6,892 nt of DNA from Burkholderiales bacterium (lineage in GTDB: Bacteria; Pseudomonadota; Gammaproteobacteria; Burkholderiales; Usitatibacteraceae), in assembly GCA_026786225.1 (NCBI GenBank), contig JAJAYN010000405.1, forward strand, positions 1 to 6,892. The letters run 5' to 3'. Shown here piece by piece: positions 1 through 6,892 of this stretch (positions within the stretch are counted from its first letter, which is position 1; each line of letters opens with the position of its first letter). The translations under genes were made by a program, and so were the position numbers. The notes beneath the pieces were generated by a model. That model was not told the DNA's origin. It saw only the letters and a program-made list of their open reading frames with translations, and searched no databases.

Positions 1-2116
1 GGATAAGCTTATGCGTGCCGATGGCGATATCGACGGTGCCGTCGGCAATCCCTTTGAGTCCCGCCGTGGTTTCCTTCGCCGAGCGAAACCGCGAGAATTC
101 GGCGATCTTGACCGGCCATTCTGCAAAGCGATCCGAGAAATTCTGGAAGTGCTGCTCGGCCAGCAATGTGGTCGGCACCAATATTGCCACCTGCTTTCCT
201 GCCGCCACGGCGATAAACGCTGCGCGCAACGCGACCTCGGTTTTGCCAAAGCCCACATCGCCACATACGAGGCGATCCATCGGCTTACCCGAAGTCATAT
301 CGGCCATCACCGCTTTGATTGCAGCGGCCTGATCCGGTGTTTCCTCGAATGGGAAGCTCGCTGAGAAGGCGTCAAATTCATTGAGCTTTAGCGGGAACGC
401 GAAGCCTTGACGAGCAGCGCGACGTGCATACAGATTCAGCAACTCGGCTGCAGTATCCCGCACCTGCTCCGCAGCTTTCTTGCGTGCCTTCTCCCACTGG
501 CCGCTGCCAAGTTTATGCAATGGGGCGGTATCAGGATTGGCGCCGGTGTAGCGGGAAATGACAGAAAGCTGCGCCACCGGAACAAACAATTTGTCGCTGC
601 CATCGTAATGCAGCTCCAGAAACTCCTGCGCACCTTCGCCCAGATCCATCGTAATCAGTCCGGCGTAGCGGGCAATACCGTGCTGCTCGTGCACCACCGG
701 ATCGCCGATCTTTACTTCCGCCAGATCGCGCAGCAGGCCCTCGGTGCTGGTACGCGTCTTTTCACGGCGGCGGGATTGCTTGACCTCGGACGCGTACAAC
801 TCGTTTTCGGTGACGATGGCCGTCTTCTCGTCGGGAAGAGAAAAGCCACTCTGGAGCGGGGTGAAGACGATGCCCAACCTGTCCGGCAGTAGAGCGAATG
901 CCTCAACGTCGTTGACCGATGTGGCACTCAGGCCGTTTTCAGAAAGGAACTGAATGACTGTTTCGCGGCGACCCATGCCATCTGCGGTGATCAGAATCCT
1001 GCCTTCAAATGCGCTGACAAAGGCTCGAAATTTCGTCAACGGATCGGTGGCACGACGGTCAACTTCCACGGCGGGCAGCGCCAGCGCGCGTCCGTAGACT
1101 TCATTGCGATCAAGCCGGGTGAAAGGCTTCATCCTGCCAAACAGCTCATCGACTGCCAGGAAAATGTCTTTCGGCGGCAATAGCGGCCGGTCTTTATCGC
1201 CTCGCATCAACTCAAAGCGGGATTGCGTGTCTTTCCAGAAATCTTCCGCGTGGGCGCCTACATCGCCATGCAAAAACATGCGGGTGTTCTCCGGCAAATA
1301 GTCAAAGACCGTGGCAGTGCTCTCGAAGAATAGCGGCAGGTAATATTCAATGCCGTTGGGTGCGAGGCCCGCAGAGACATCCTTGTACATGCGGCTCTTC
1401 GACGGATCACCTTCGAAACGGTCACGGAAATTTTCACGAAAACGATGCTGTCCGTCCTTGTCGAGCGGAAATTCGCGCGCCGGCAGCAAACGAATCTCGT
1501 TGACCGGATAGATGCTGCGCTGGGTATCGACGTCGAAGGTGCGAATCTGATCGACCTCATCGCCAAAAAGGTCCACGCGATAAGGCACCGAGCTGCCCAT
1601 CGGAAAGAGGTCTATCAAACCGCCGCGCACAGCGAATTCGCCCGGCGCCATCACCTGCGAGGTGTTGGTATAGCCGGCCAGCGTGAGATCGCTGCGCAGC
1701 CGTTCAAGATTGAGACGGGATTTGATCCTGACAAAAAACGAATGCCCGGCGAGGTATTCGCGCGGACACAACCGCGTCATCGCGGTGGTGACTGGCACGA
1801 TGCCGACATCGAACTGGCCGTGCGAAAAATGATAGAGCGTCGCCAGTCGCTCCGACACCAGATCGGGGTGCGGCGAAAAGTGGTCGTAAGCCAGTGTTTC
1901 CCAATCCGGGAGACGGTGGACACGCAATGCGGGCCGGAAGAAGGCGATTTCTGCGCTCAGGCGCTCTGCGTCCTGAGCGCTTGCTGTGAGGACGAACAGG
2001 GGCGCACCCTTTCCTGCACATCGGGCCAGAAAGTAAGCGTCGGCAGAGCCGTGTGGCAGCATTCTTGGTGTGATCTTATTCAGGGATGATGCCGACAACG
2101 CCGGTGACCGCGCCAT
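1..2116 (-). CDS. mfd: Transcription-repair coupling factor Mfd (N-terminal ~705 residues, cut by left window edge)
   Basis: Mfd is a cytosolic DNA translocase that displaces RNA polymerase stalled at lesions and recruits UvrA for nucleotide excision repair. My reading of the minus strand is open from here to the window edge with no stop. Visible in order: the UvrB-like N-terminal module with DWETLAYDHFSPH (about residue 71) and GEFAVRGGLIDLFPMGS; the RNA-polymerase-interacting domain with VVHEQHGIARY (about residue 474); and the helicase domain with Walker A GDVGFGKT (about residue 619, bases 239-262), VPTTLLAEQH, FSRFRSAKE and finally IGTHKLI at the edge. The DEEH box and C-terminus lie outside. 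These positions match E. coli Mfd to within about ten residues. The start is uncertain. In-frame ATGs occur at 2062, 2116, 2137, 2149 and 2158, none with a good Shine-Dalgarno. I chose 2116 because it gives 22 residues before the HGSADAY segment (GSADAY begins at residue 23), as in E. coli; this overlaps the kinase gene by 41 bases. If 2062 is used, there is a 13-base gap instead. Confidence 0.96.
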   Translation of the reverse strand, partial: MARSPALSASSLNKITPRMLPHGSADAYFLARCAGKGAPLFVLTASAQDAERLSAEIAFFRPALRVHRLPDWETLAYDHFSPHPDLVSERLATLYHFSHGQFDVGIVPVTTAMTRLCPREYLAGHSFFVRIKSRLNLERLRSDLTLAGYTNTSQVMAPGEFAVRGGLIDLFPMGSSVPYRVDLFGDEVDQIRTFDVDTQRSIYPVNEIRLLPAREFPLDKDGQHRFRENFRDRFEGDPSKSRMYKDVSAGLAPNGIEYYLPLFFESTATVFDYLPENTRMFLHGDVGAHAEDFWKDTQSRFELMRGDKDRPLLPPKDIFLAVDELFGRMKPFTRLDRNEVYGRALALPAVEVDRRATDPLTKFRAFVSAFEGRILITADGMGRRETVIQFLSENGLSATSVNDVEAFALLPDRLGIVFTPLQSGFSLPDEKTAIVTENELYASEVKQSRRREKTRTSTEGLLRDLAEVKIGDPVVHEQHGIARYAGLITMDLGEGAQEFLELHYDGSDKLFVPVAQLSVISRYTGANPDTAPLHKLGSGQWEKARKKAAEQVRDTAAELLNLYARRAARQGFAFPLKLNEFDAFSASFPFEETPDQAAAIKAVMADMTSGKPMDRLVCGDVGFGKTEVALRAAFIAVAAGKQVAILVPTTLLAEQHFQNFSDRFAEWPVKIAEFSRFRSAKETTAGLKGIADGTVDIAIGTHKLI

Positions 2117-3455
2117 CGACTGCGGAAGTGTCGGCATATTGGGCGTCATCCGTGTCATCCCCGGCCAACAGAAACGGTTGCAGCAAGCTGGCAAGTTCAG
2201 CCGCCGATTTGACACGTTCCTCGCGATCCTTTGCCATCAGTGCGTCGAGCACCGGCTGCAAGGCGCGCACGCGCCTCGGCAACAACGGGATTTCATCGTG
2301 TATGTGTTTGAAAATAACCTGTATCGCGCTCTCACCTACGTAAGGCTGGGCGCCCGTCAACATTTCGTAAAAAATGACACCGGCACTGTAAAGGTCGCTG
2401 CGTCCATCGACCGTCAGGCCCTGTCCCTGCTCCGGGCTCATGTAAAACGGTGAGCCCAGTACATCACCGGTTATCCGATTGCGGGCAACATGTCCAAAGC
2501 GTGTCGAAATATTGAAATCGATCAGTACCATTTCATCGCCGCGAAAGAAAATGTTTTCCGGCTTCACGTCCATGTGCGCGAAGTTTCCGGAATGCACCAC
2601 CGTGAGCGCGCCGGCCAGGTCAAACAAAACCTGTACCGCTTCGCGTGGGGTGATGCCAGCGGCCATGCGTCGCCGCAGATCACCGCCCGACAGGTATTCA
2701 AGCACCACATAGGGCCACGAGTCTGCCACACCCGCATCGACATAGCGCACGACGTTGCGTCCATTCAGACTGGCAAAGAATCGATAGCGCTCGCAGAAGA
2801 GTCGCGCGTCGGCAGTGTGAATCGGCGTACTCAATGCGACTTTGACGATCACGCGCCTGCGATCAGCGACGCTTTCGGCACTGAAGACCTGCGCCAGATT
2901 GCTGCTTGCCAGTGTGGCGACAAAACGAAAATGTTCGATTGCAAGCGTGTTGAGTTGGCCGTTGGCAATAAAGCTGAATTGCCCAAATCTTTGCGCACTG
3001 GCGTGAAGTACCGCGGCGGCGACATCCAGTGTGTTATTCGCGCTTTTTCCCGCCCGATCGCCCAGCAACCCGACAATTGTCTCGACCAGTGAGCGCCTCG
3101 AGAATGCATCCTTGAACAATACGGAGGCTGCCCCCGCCGTGACCAGCATGCCCGCCTGCGCCTCCAGTTCAGGGGAGACCATCAGGATTACCGGCGGACA
3201 ACCGTCGCGCGCCACCAGTCTCTTTAGCGACGCGCACGCTTCGGCGAATGTGCCGATGCCGCCCAGCAAAATCACATCGCTATGCGCGCCAAATGTGAGG
3301 CCTGCACCCTGCAGTGTTTCGGCAAACGGATCGACTTCTTCTACGCATGCCGTTGGCCATTGCGCGAGAAGAAATGCGCTGAGCACGGCCCGATACCCCG
3401 CAGACCCATCGATCACCGCGAAGTTGAGCTGCTGTTGCTGGCTTTCCTCAGGCAC
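2076..3455 (-). CDS. Serine/threonine protein kinase with N-terminal degenerate receiver (REC) domain
   Basis: A 459-residue protein, presumably a cytosolic signalling kinase; no membrane segment or PASTA repeats are visible. Residues about 10-132 look like a response-regulator receiver: FAVID (D16), a third strand DVILLGG (60-66), S94 in ILMVSPE, and K115 in VLFKDAF. The residue expected to be the phospho-acceptor Asp is G65, so phosphotransfer is unlikely. A linker leads to a kinase fold (about 175-430): K205 in VIVKVA, E222 as the probable helix-C partner, HMDVKPEN (294-301, catalytic D296 and N301), IDFN (312-315), SPFYMSPEQ (APE equivalent) and DGRSDLYSAGV. The nucleotide loop LASSNLAQVF has no glycines, and HMD makes it a non-RD kinase, so it may not need activation-loop phosphorylation. 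The 30-residue tail is acid-rich. The start is GTG, with an in-frame TGA four codons upstream, so no longer start exists; a weak GAG lies 8 bases before it. It follows the fumarase gene by 35 bases. The substrate is unknown. Confidence 0.9.
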   Translation of the reverse strand: MPEESQQQQLNFAVIDGSAGYRAVLSAFLLAQWPTACVEEVDPFAETLQGAGLTFGAHSDVILLGGIGTFAEACASLKRLVARDGCPPVILMVSPELEAQAGMLVTAGAASVLFKDAFSRRSLVETIVGLLGDRAGKSANNTLDVAAAVLHASAQRFGQFSFIANGQLNTLAIEHFRFVATLASSNLAQVFSAESVADRRRVIVKVALSTPIHTADARLFCERYRFFASLNGRNVVRYVDAGVADSWPYVVLEYLSGGDLRRRMAAGITPREAVQVLFDLAGALTVVHSGNFAHMDVKPENIFFRGDEMVLIDFNISTRFGHVARNRITGDVLGSPFYMSPEQGQGLTVDGRSDLYSAGVIFYEMLTGAQPYVGESAIQVIFKHIHDEIPLLPRRVRALQPVLDALMAKDREERVKSAAELASLLQPFLLAGDDTDDAQYADTSAVDGAVTGVVGIIPE

Positions 3456-3490
3456 GATAAAAACTCACAGACGCAAACGCGCAACGCATA

Positions 3491-5005
3491 TTAGGCAACG
3501 ACAACGGGAATCTTGCCAATCTTTGCGCGCCACTCAGCGGGACCGGTTTTGTGTACGGAATTTCCGTTTGAATCCACCGCAACGGTGACGGGCATGTCTT
3601 TGACTTCAAATTCATGGATCGCCTCCATACCCAGATCAGCGAAAGCCACCACGCGCGCGCCGCGTATCGCCTTGGATACGAGGTATGCGGCGCCACCCAC
3701 CGCGATGCAGTAGACAGCGCGATGTTTTTTGATTGCCTCAAGTCCGGTAGCGCCGCGCTCGGATTTGCCGATCATCCCGATCAAGCCGGTTTGGGCCAAC
3801 ATCGCTTCCGTAAAGCGGTCCATCCGCGAGGAAGTGGTTGGGCCTGCGGGGCCGACGACCTCTTCGCGCACTGCATTGACGGGGCCTACGTAATAGATGA
3901 AGCGGTTAGTGAAATCTACCGGCAGTTTTTCGCCGTTGGCAATCATATCGGTTATGCGTTTGTGCGCAGCATCGCGGCCTGTCAGGATCTTTCCCGATAG
4001 CAACAGGGTCTCGCCGGATTTCCAGGAGGCGATTTCATCTTTGTTCAGCGTATCCACATTGACGCGGCGTGAAGATTTGAAATCGAGTGCCAGCTTCGGC
4101 CAGTCCTCCAGCGATGGCGGCGTTAGCACTGCCGGCCCGCGACCATCCAGCGTGAAATGCAGGTGGCGCGTTGCTGCGCAGTTGGGCAGCAAGGCAACAG
4201 GCTTGGATGCTGCATGCGTCGGGTAATCGTTCACCTTTACATCAAGCACAGTGGCGAGACCCCCCAGGCCTTGTGCACCAATACCAAGTGCATTGACCTT
4301 CTCGAAAATCTCCAGCCGCAATGCCTCGGCGCGATTGGCGGCACCGCGCGCCTGCAACTGATGCATATTGAAGGGCTCCATCATTCCCCACTTGGCCATC
4401 AGCATCGCCTTTTCCGGCGAACCACCGATGCCTAGCGAGAGCAAGCCGGGCGGACACCAGTCGGCCCCCATGCTGGGCACCATTGACAACACCCAGTCGA
4501 CAATATTGTCCGAGGGCAGCAAGATCGCGAACTTGGATTTGTTTTCAGAGCCGCCGCCTTTGGCCGCGACGATGACTTCTACTTTATCGCCCGGAACGAT
4601 TTCGATGTGTGTGACACCGGGGGTGTTGTCGGTGGTGTTCTTGCGCGTGCCATCAGGATCAACAAGCATGGAGCCGCGCAACGGGTTGTTGACGTCCGTG
4701 TAAGCGCGGCGCACACCTTCGTTGACCATTTGCTCGGGCGTCATCGGCCCTTCGAAACGCACGTCCATGCCGACACGGATAAAGGCGATGCAGATTCCCG
4801 TGTCCTGACAGATCGGGCGATGGCCTTCAGCCGCCATCCGCGAATTGATCAGGATCTGCGCCATGGCGTCCTTGGCGGCAGGAGACTCTTCCCTCAAGTA
4901 AGCCTCGTGCAAAGCCTTGATGTAATCAACGGGATGGTAGTAGCTGACGTACTGAAACGCATCGGCGACAGACGAGATGAAGTCTTCCTGCTCAATGGTG
5001 ACCAT
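3491..5005 (-). CDS. fumA: Class I fumarate hydratase ([4Fe-4S], single chain)
   Basis: Catalyses the reversible hydration of fumarate to L-malate in the TCA cycle, in the cytosol. The 504-residue protein holds both parts of the family fused in one chain, alpha (about 1-290) and beta (about 330-504). Likely ligands of the oxygen-labile 4Fe-4S cluster are C66 in PICQDTG, C184 in DWCPPG and C276 in LPNCAATRHLHF. Other family signatures are AAKGGGSENKS (148-158), LGIGGSPEKAMLMAK, GAQGLGG, GRDAAHKR (343-350), GPTTSSRMDRF (388-398, containing the conserved TT/R active-site segment) and MIGKSERG. Length is slightly below E. coli FumA (about 548) and typical of other single-chain members. L-tartrate dehydratase is related but normally split into two subunits, so fumarase is preferred. 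The start ATG at 5005 has a clear AAAGGA five bases upstream. The gene begins nine bases after the UPF0114 stop, so the two are almost certainly co-transcribed. Confidence 0.95.
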   Translation of the reverse strand: MVTIEQEDFISSVADAFQYVSYYHPVDYIKALHEAYLREESPAAKDAMAQILINSRMAAEGHRPICQDTGICIAFIRVGMDVRFEGPMTPEQMVNEGVRRAYTDVNNPLRGSMLVDPDGTRKNTTDNTPGVTHIEIVPGDKVEVIVAAKGGGSENKSKFAILLPSDNIVDWVLSMVPSMGADWCPPGLLSLGIGGSPEKAMLMAKWGMMEPFNMHQLQARGAANRAEALRLEIFEKVNALGIGAQGLGGLATVLDVKVNDYPTHAASKPVALLPNCAATRHLHFTLDGRGPAVLTPPSLEDWPKLALDFKSSRRVNVDTLNKDEIASWKSGETLLLSGKILTGRDAAHKRITDMIANGEKLPVDFTNRFIYYVGPVNAVREEVVGPAGPTTSSRMDRFTEAMLAQTGLIGMIGKSERGATGLEAIKKHRAVYCIAVGGAAYLVSKAIRGARVVAFADLGMEAIHEFEVKDMPVTVAVDSNGNSVHKTGPAEWRAKIGKIPVVVA

Positions 5006-5010
5006 GATGA

Positions 5011-5016
5011 TCCTTT
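5011..5016 (-). promoter_or_regulatory. Ribosome binding site of the fumarase gene
   Basis: On the minus strand AAAGGA lies five bases before the ATG at 5005. Its first two A residues are the end of the TAA stop codon of the preceding membrane-protein gene (5017-5015), so termination of one gene and initiation of the next occur at almost the same place. This supports the chosen start and suggests translational coupling. It is the best ribosome binding site seen among the minus-strand genes here. Confidence 0.8.
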
Positions 5017-5632
5017 AGTGTGCAGCGCCGCCGGCCTTGGACGGCTTTTCCTGTTGGGACATGATCTTGTCGCAATAGGCAATCGAAAGTGCCGATAACA
5101 AAAATACAACGTGAATGACGGTCTGGGCAATCCATTCTCCGTTAGCCATGTAAGCCTTAGCGTTGATAAAAGTCTTCAGCAGGTGGATGGAAGAGATGCC
5201 AATGATGGCAGTGGCCAACTTTACTTTCAGCACCGACGCGTTGACGTGCGACAGCCATTCCGGCTGGTCTGGATGTCCGTCGAGACCAATACGCGAAACA
5301 AACGTCTCGTAGCCGCCGATGATGACCATGATCAGCAAATTGGAAATCATCACTACGTCAATGAGCCCGAGCACCACTAGCATGATGGTGACCTCATTGA
5401 GCTTGGTAGGTACCGCAGCGCCCTCGACCGCGATCGCGGTGAGGATATGCTGTAGTGCAGCCTCGTTGCCAAAAGCGGCGAGAATCAGGTAATACAGCTC
5501 CGACCAAAACATGAACACATATACGGCTTGCGCGAGAATGAGACCCAGATACAGAGGCACTTGCAGCCACCGGCTCATGAAAATCAGGGCGGGCAGCGGT
5601 TTCATTGCGGGGGATTTGAGTTTTTCAGTCAT
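5015..5632 (-). CDS. UPF0114 / YqhA-family (TIGR00645) integral membrane protein
   Basis: A 205-residue inner-membrane protein of unknown function, related to E. coli YqhA. It matches that family in the MSRWLQVPLYLGL entry to the first helix, the GGYETFVSRI segment (106-115), the SHVNASVLKVKLA stretch and the SSIHLLKTFI helix (147-156). I see four probable transmembrane segments: about 24-52, 82-106, 138-156 and 168-186. It is longer than YqhA (about 164 residues). The extra length comes from an N-terminal extension of about 17 residues, a loop of about 25 residues between the first two helices (about 54-80), and a polar Lys/Gln-rich tail ending in GGAAH. The ATG at 5632 has no strong Shine-Dalgarno. 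Downstream ATGs (codons 10 and 19) are no better placed, so the longest form is kept. A transcription terminator sits directly upstream, and fumarase follows nine bases after the stop. Confidence 0.9.
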   Translation of the reverse strand: MTEKLKSPAMKPLPALIFMSRWLQVPLYLGLILAQAVYVFMFWSELYYLILAAFGNEAALQHILTAIAVEGAAVPTKLNEVTIMLVVLGLIDVVMISNLLIMVIIGGYETFVSRIGLDGHPDQPEWLSHVNASVLKVKLATAIIGISSIHLLKTFINAKAYMANGEWIAQTVIHVVFLLSALSIAYCDKIMSQQEKPSKAGGAAH

Positions 5633-5644
5633 GGCTTGGTCCGG

Positions 5645-5685
5645 AAAATAAATAGAAAAACCCTCGCAAAGCGGCTTTGCGAGGG
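5645..5685 (-). terminator. Rho-independent terminator after the acyl-CoA synthetase gene
   Basis: A perfect 11-base-pair stem (5661-5671 with 5675-5685; one arm reads CCCTCGCAAAG) closes a three-base loop. Read on the minus strand it is followed at once by TTTTTCTATTTATTTT (5660-5645). The T-rich side exists only in this direction, so it should end leftward transcripts coming from the synthetase gene, whose stop codon is about 113 bases upstream. The end of the T-run is only 12 bases from the start codon at 5632, so it also forms the immediate upstream region of the UPF0114-fumarase genes. I found no convincing -35/-10 pair between 5633 and 5798. Confidence 0.88.
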
Positions 5686-5798
5686 AACTGATTCAGCGAT
5701 TTTCAACCAACCATGTGACGGCCGCATGGCATGGCAGCACATTTCGCTACCACCCGCAGGCTGACCATTTACGGGTGAGCGGTCAACGAATGACGGGT

Positions 5799-6892
5799 CT
5801 ATGAAAAAGACAAGGCAATCGCCGGACTGATTTCCCGACGCAGAATTTTACCATTCTTGGTGCGCGGAAAATCCCTCGCGAGGTAGATTCGCTTGGGCGC
5901 TTTGTAGGCAGCCAGATGTTGCTGTCCATAGGATTGCAATTGTTCGGCAGAGACTTCCGCGCCCGGTTGCGCAATCACATACGCGACCACGAGCAGCTTG
6001 TCTTTTTCGATTTCTTCGCCGATACAGGCGCAATCGGCAACCGCCGGATGCGATTTCAATACCCGCTCGACCTCATACGGTGAAACACGGTAGCCGAAGC
6101 TTTTGATAATGTCATCCTTGCGGCCCAAAAACCACAAGTACCCATCCTCGTCAACCTTGGCGTAATCACCTGTAAAAAAATAACCGTCGTGCCGATATTT
6201 GGCGGTCTCGTCGGGGAGATTCCAGTAGCGCAAAAACAAACCAGGGTCGGACTCAGGGACGGCGATCATGCCTTCTTCTCCAAGCGGTACAACCTGCAGG
6301 GTTTCGGGGTCAAGCAATTGGATCTGGTGCCCCGGCTGCGGAAAGCCCGCCGATCCTGCACGGATCGGGCGATGGATACTCTGCGACAGGTAGTACGAAA
6401 ATTCGCTCATACCGACCGCTTCGTAGATTTCCATACCGAAACGCGTGCGCCATGCTGCCAGCATGTCGTCGGACAAGTGCTCACCGGCGCTCATGCACAT
6501 GCGCAGCGAGGGTACCGTCGTTTTGTCTGCGCTGGTCTTTTGAATAATTTGCCGATAGATGGTCGGCACACCGATAAAAATGGTCGCTTTGTGCTTGGCG
6601 ATGAGATTGGTCCAGGTGTTCGCGTCATTCTTGCCTTCGTGCACGATCACCGTTTTTCCGCGATACAGTGGATCCATCAACCCCGAACCGAGCACGTAGG
6701 TCCAATTAAATTTCCCTGAATGCAAAATGCGGTCGACGCTATTGGGGTCGAAGTTGAACCAGTATTCGGAGGCTGGCTCGCGACCGATCAACGCACGGTG
6801 CGCGTGCAACACACCCTTCGGATAACCCGTCGTACCTGAGGTGTAGACGAGATAGGCCGGGTCGCCCGCGTGTGTGGCATGCGCTGCCGACC
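5799..6892 (-). CDS. AMP-forming acyl-CoA synthetase (ANL superfamily; C-terminal ~364 residues, cut by right window edge)
   Basis: Enzymes of this superfamily activate a carboxylic acid with ATP to an acyl-adenylate and transfer it to CoA. The frame is open to the right edge, so the N-terminus is missing. Visible in order: the phosphate-binding loop YTSGTTGYPKG (about 6847-6815), FIGVPTIYRQ, SAGEHLSDD, the YEAVGMSEF adenine-site motif (YGxTE-like), YFFTGDYAKVDEDGYLWF with the ribose-binding Asp, the hinge GRKDDIIKSFGYRVSP, and near the end PRTKNGKILRREI with the expected catalytic lysine. The C-terminal domain is complete and stops at TAG (5801-5799). The general layout is like medium-chain, acetyl- or benzoate-type CoA ligases; the substrate cannot be named from this part. 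A GTG at 6812 is internal, because the ATP-binding loop lies upstream of it in the same frame. The terminator at 5645-5685 ends the transcript. Confidence 0.93.
   Translation of the reverse strand, partial: SAAHATHAGDPAYLVYTSGTTGYPKGVLHAHRALIGREPASEYWFNFDPNSVDRILHSGKFNWTYVLGSGLMDPLYRGKTVIVHEGKNDANTWTNLIAKHKATIFIGVPTIYRQIIQKTSADKTTVPSLRMCMSAGEHLSDDMLAAWRTRFGMEIYEAVGMSEFSYYLSQSIHRPIRAGSAGFPQPGHQIQLLDPETLQVVPLGEEGMIAVPESDPGLFLRYWNLPDETAKYRHDGYFFTGDYAKVDEDGYLWFLGRKDDIIKSFGYRVSPYEVERVLKSHPAVADCACIGEEIEKDKLLVVAYVIAQPGAEVSAEQLQSYGQQHLAAYKAPKRIYLARDFPRTKNGKILRREISPAIALSFS

Noticed and set aside
407..892. Plus-strand open frame of about 160 codons opposite mfd (also 1445-2089).
   Set aside because: The minus strand at the same place reads as continuous, highly recognisable Mfd. 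The plus-strand products show no family features and come from codon bias on the opposite strand.
3456..3490. Possible terminator between fumarase and the kinase (a GTTTTTATC run next to a GCGTT-rich stretch).
   Set aside because: The GC-rich part consists of near-direct repeats (GCGTTGC, GCGTTTGC), not complementary arms, so no stem forms.
2490..3588. Plus-strand open frames of about 200 and 185 codons opposite the kinase and the end of fumarase.
   Set aside because: They lie opposite conserved kinase, receiver and fumarase motifs, have no recognisable domains, and overlap each other.
4607..5098. Plus-strand open frame opposite the start of fumarase, and a similar one at 6189-6719 opposite the acyl-CoA synthetase.
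   Set aside because: Both are mirror frames of well-supported genes, with no motifs of their own.
5751..5785. Inverted repeats CACCCG/CGGGTG and TGACC/GGTCA between the synthetase stop and the terminator.
   Set aside because: Arms of 5-6 bases with 14-15 base spacers are expected by chance. They have no T-run and do not pair with the terminator stem.
5799..6812. A complete 337-residue synthetase gene starting at the GTG at 6812.
   Set aside because: The essential ATP-binding loop YTSGTTGYPKG lies in the same frame just upstream and the frame runs to the window edge, so the gene is truncated rather than starting here.
1..6892. Search by eye for tRNA, rRNA, CRISPR repeats, insertion-sequence ends, attachment sites or prophage genes.
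   Set aside because: Nothing of these kinds was seen; coding sequence fills nearly the whole window and the only gap over 40 bases is 5633-5798.

Overview
The window is a stretch of bacterial chromosome in which every recognisable gene is read from the minus strand. It most resembles a betaproteobacterium. The clues are a Mfd whose N-terminal half reads like proteobacterial and neisserial-type Mfd, a single-chain class I fumarase of about 504 residues, and an absence of mobile or phage sequence. The placement rests on recalled family sequences, not a search, so treat it as probable.

Read in the direction of transcription (right to left): 6892-5799 is the C-terminal two thirds of an AMP-forming acyl-CoA synthetase cut by the right edge. 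Next come a 166-base gap with a strong minus-strand intrinsic terminator (5645-5685) and a UPF0114/YqhA-type four-helix membrane protein (5632-5015). Nine bases later a class I [4Fe-4S] fumarate hydratase begins (5005-3491). After 35 bases comes a cytosolic protein kinase with an N-terminal degenerate receiver domain (3455-2076). Last is mfd, the transcription-repair coupling factor (about 2116 to the left edge), which probably overlaps the end of the kinase gene.

The four genes from 5632 leftwards are tightly packed with no terminator visible between them, so they may form one transcript. It would join a membrane protein of unknown role, a TCA-cycle enzyme, a signalling kinase and a DNA-repair translocase. 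The synthetase appears to be a separate unit ending at the terminator.

Most of the window is ordinary housekeeping sequence. The least ordinary item is the pseudo-receiver/protein-kinase fusion: it lacks the phospho-acceptor aspartate, has a glycine-free nucleotide loop, and carries DFN and HMD in place of DFG and HRD. The placement of the terminator just 28 bases (to the end of its stem) before the membrane-protein start codon is a second point to check. No RNA genes, CRISPR arrays, insertion sequences or attachment sites were seen.
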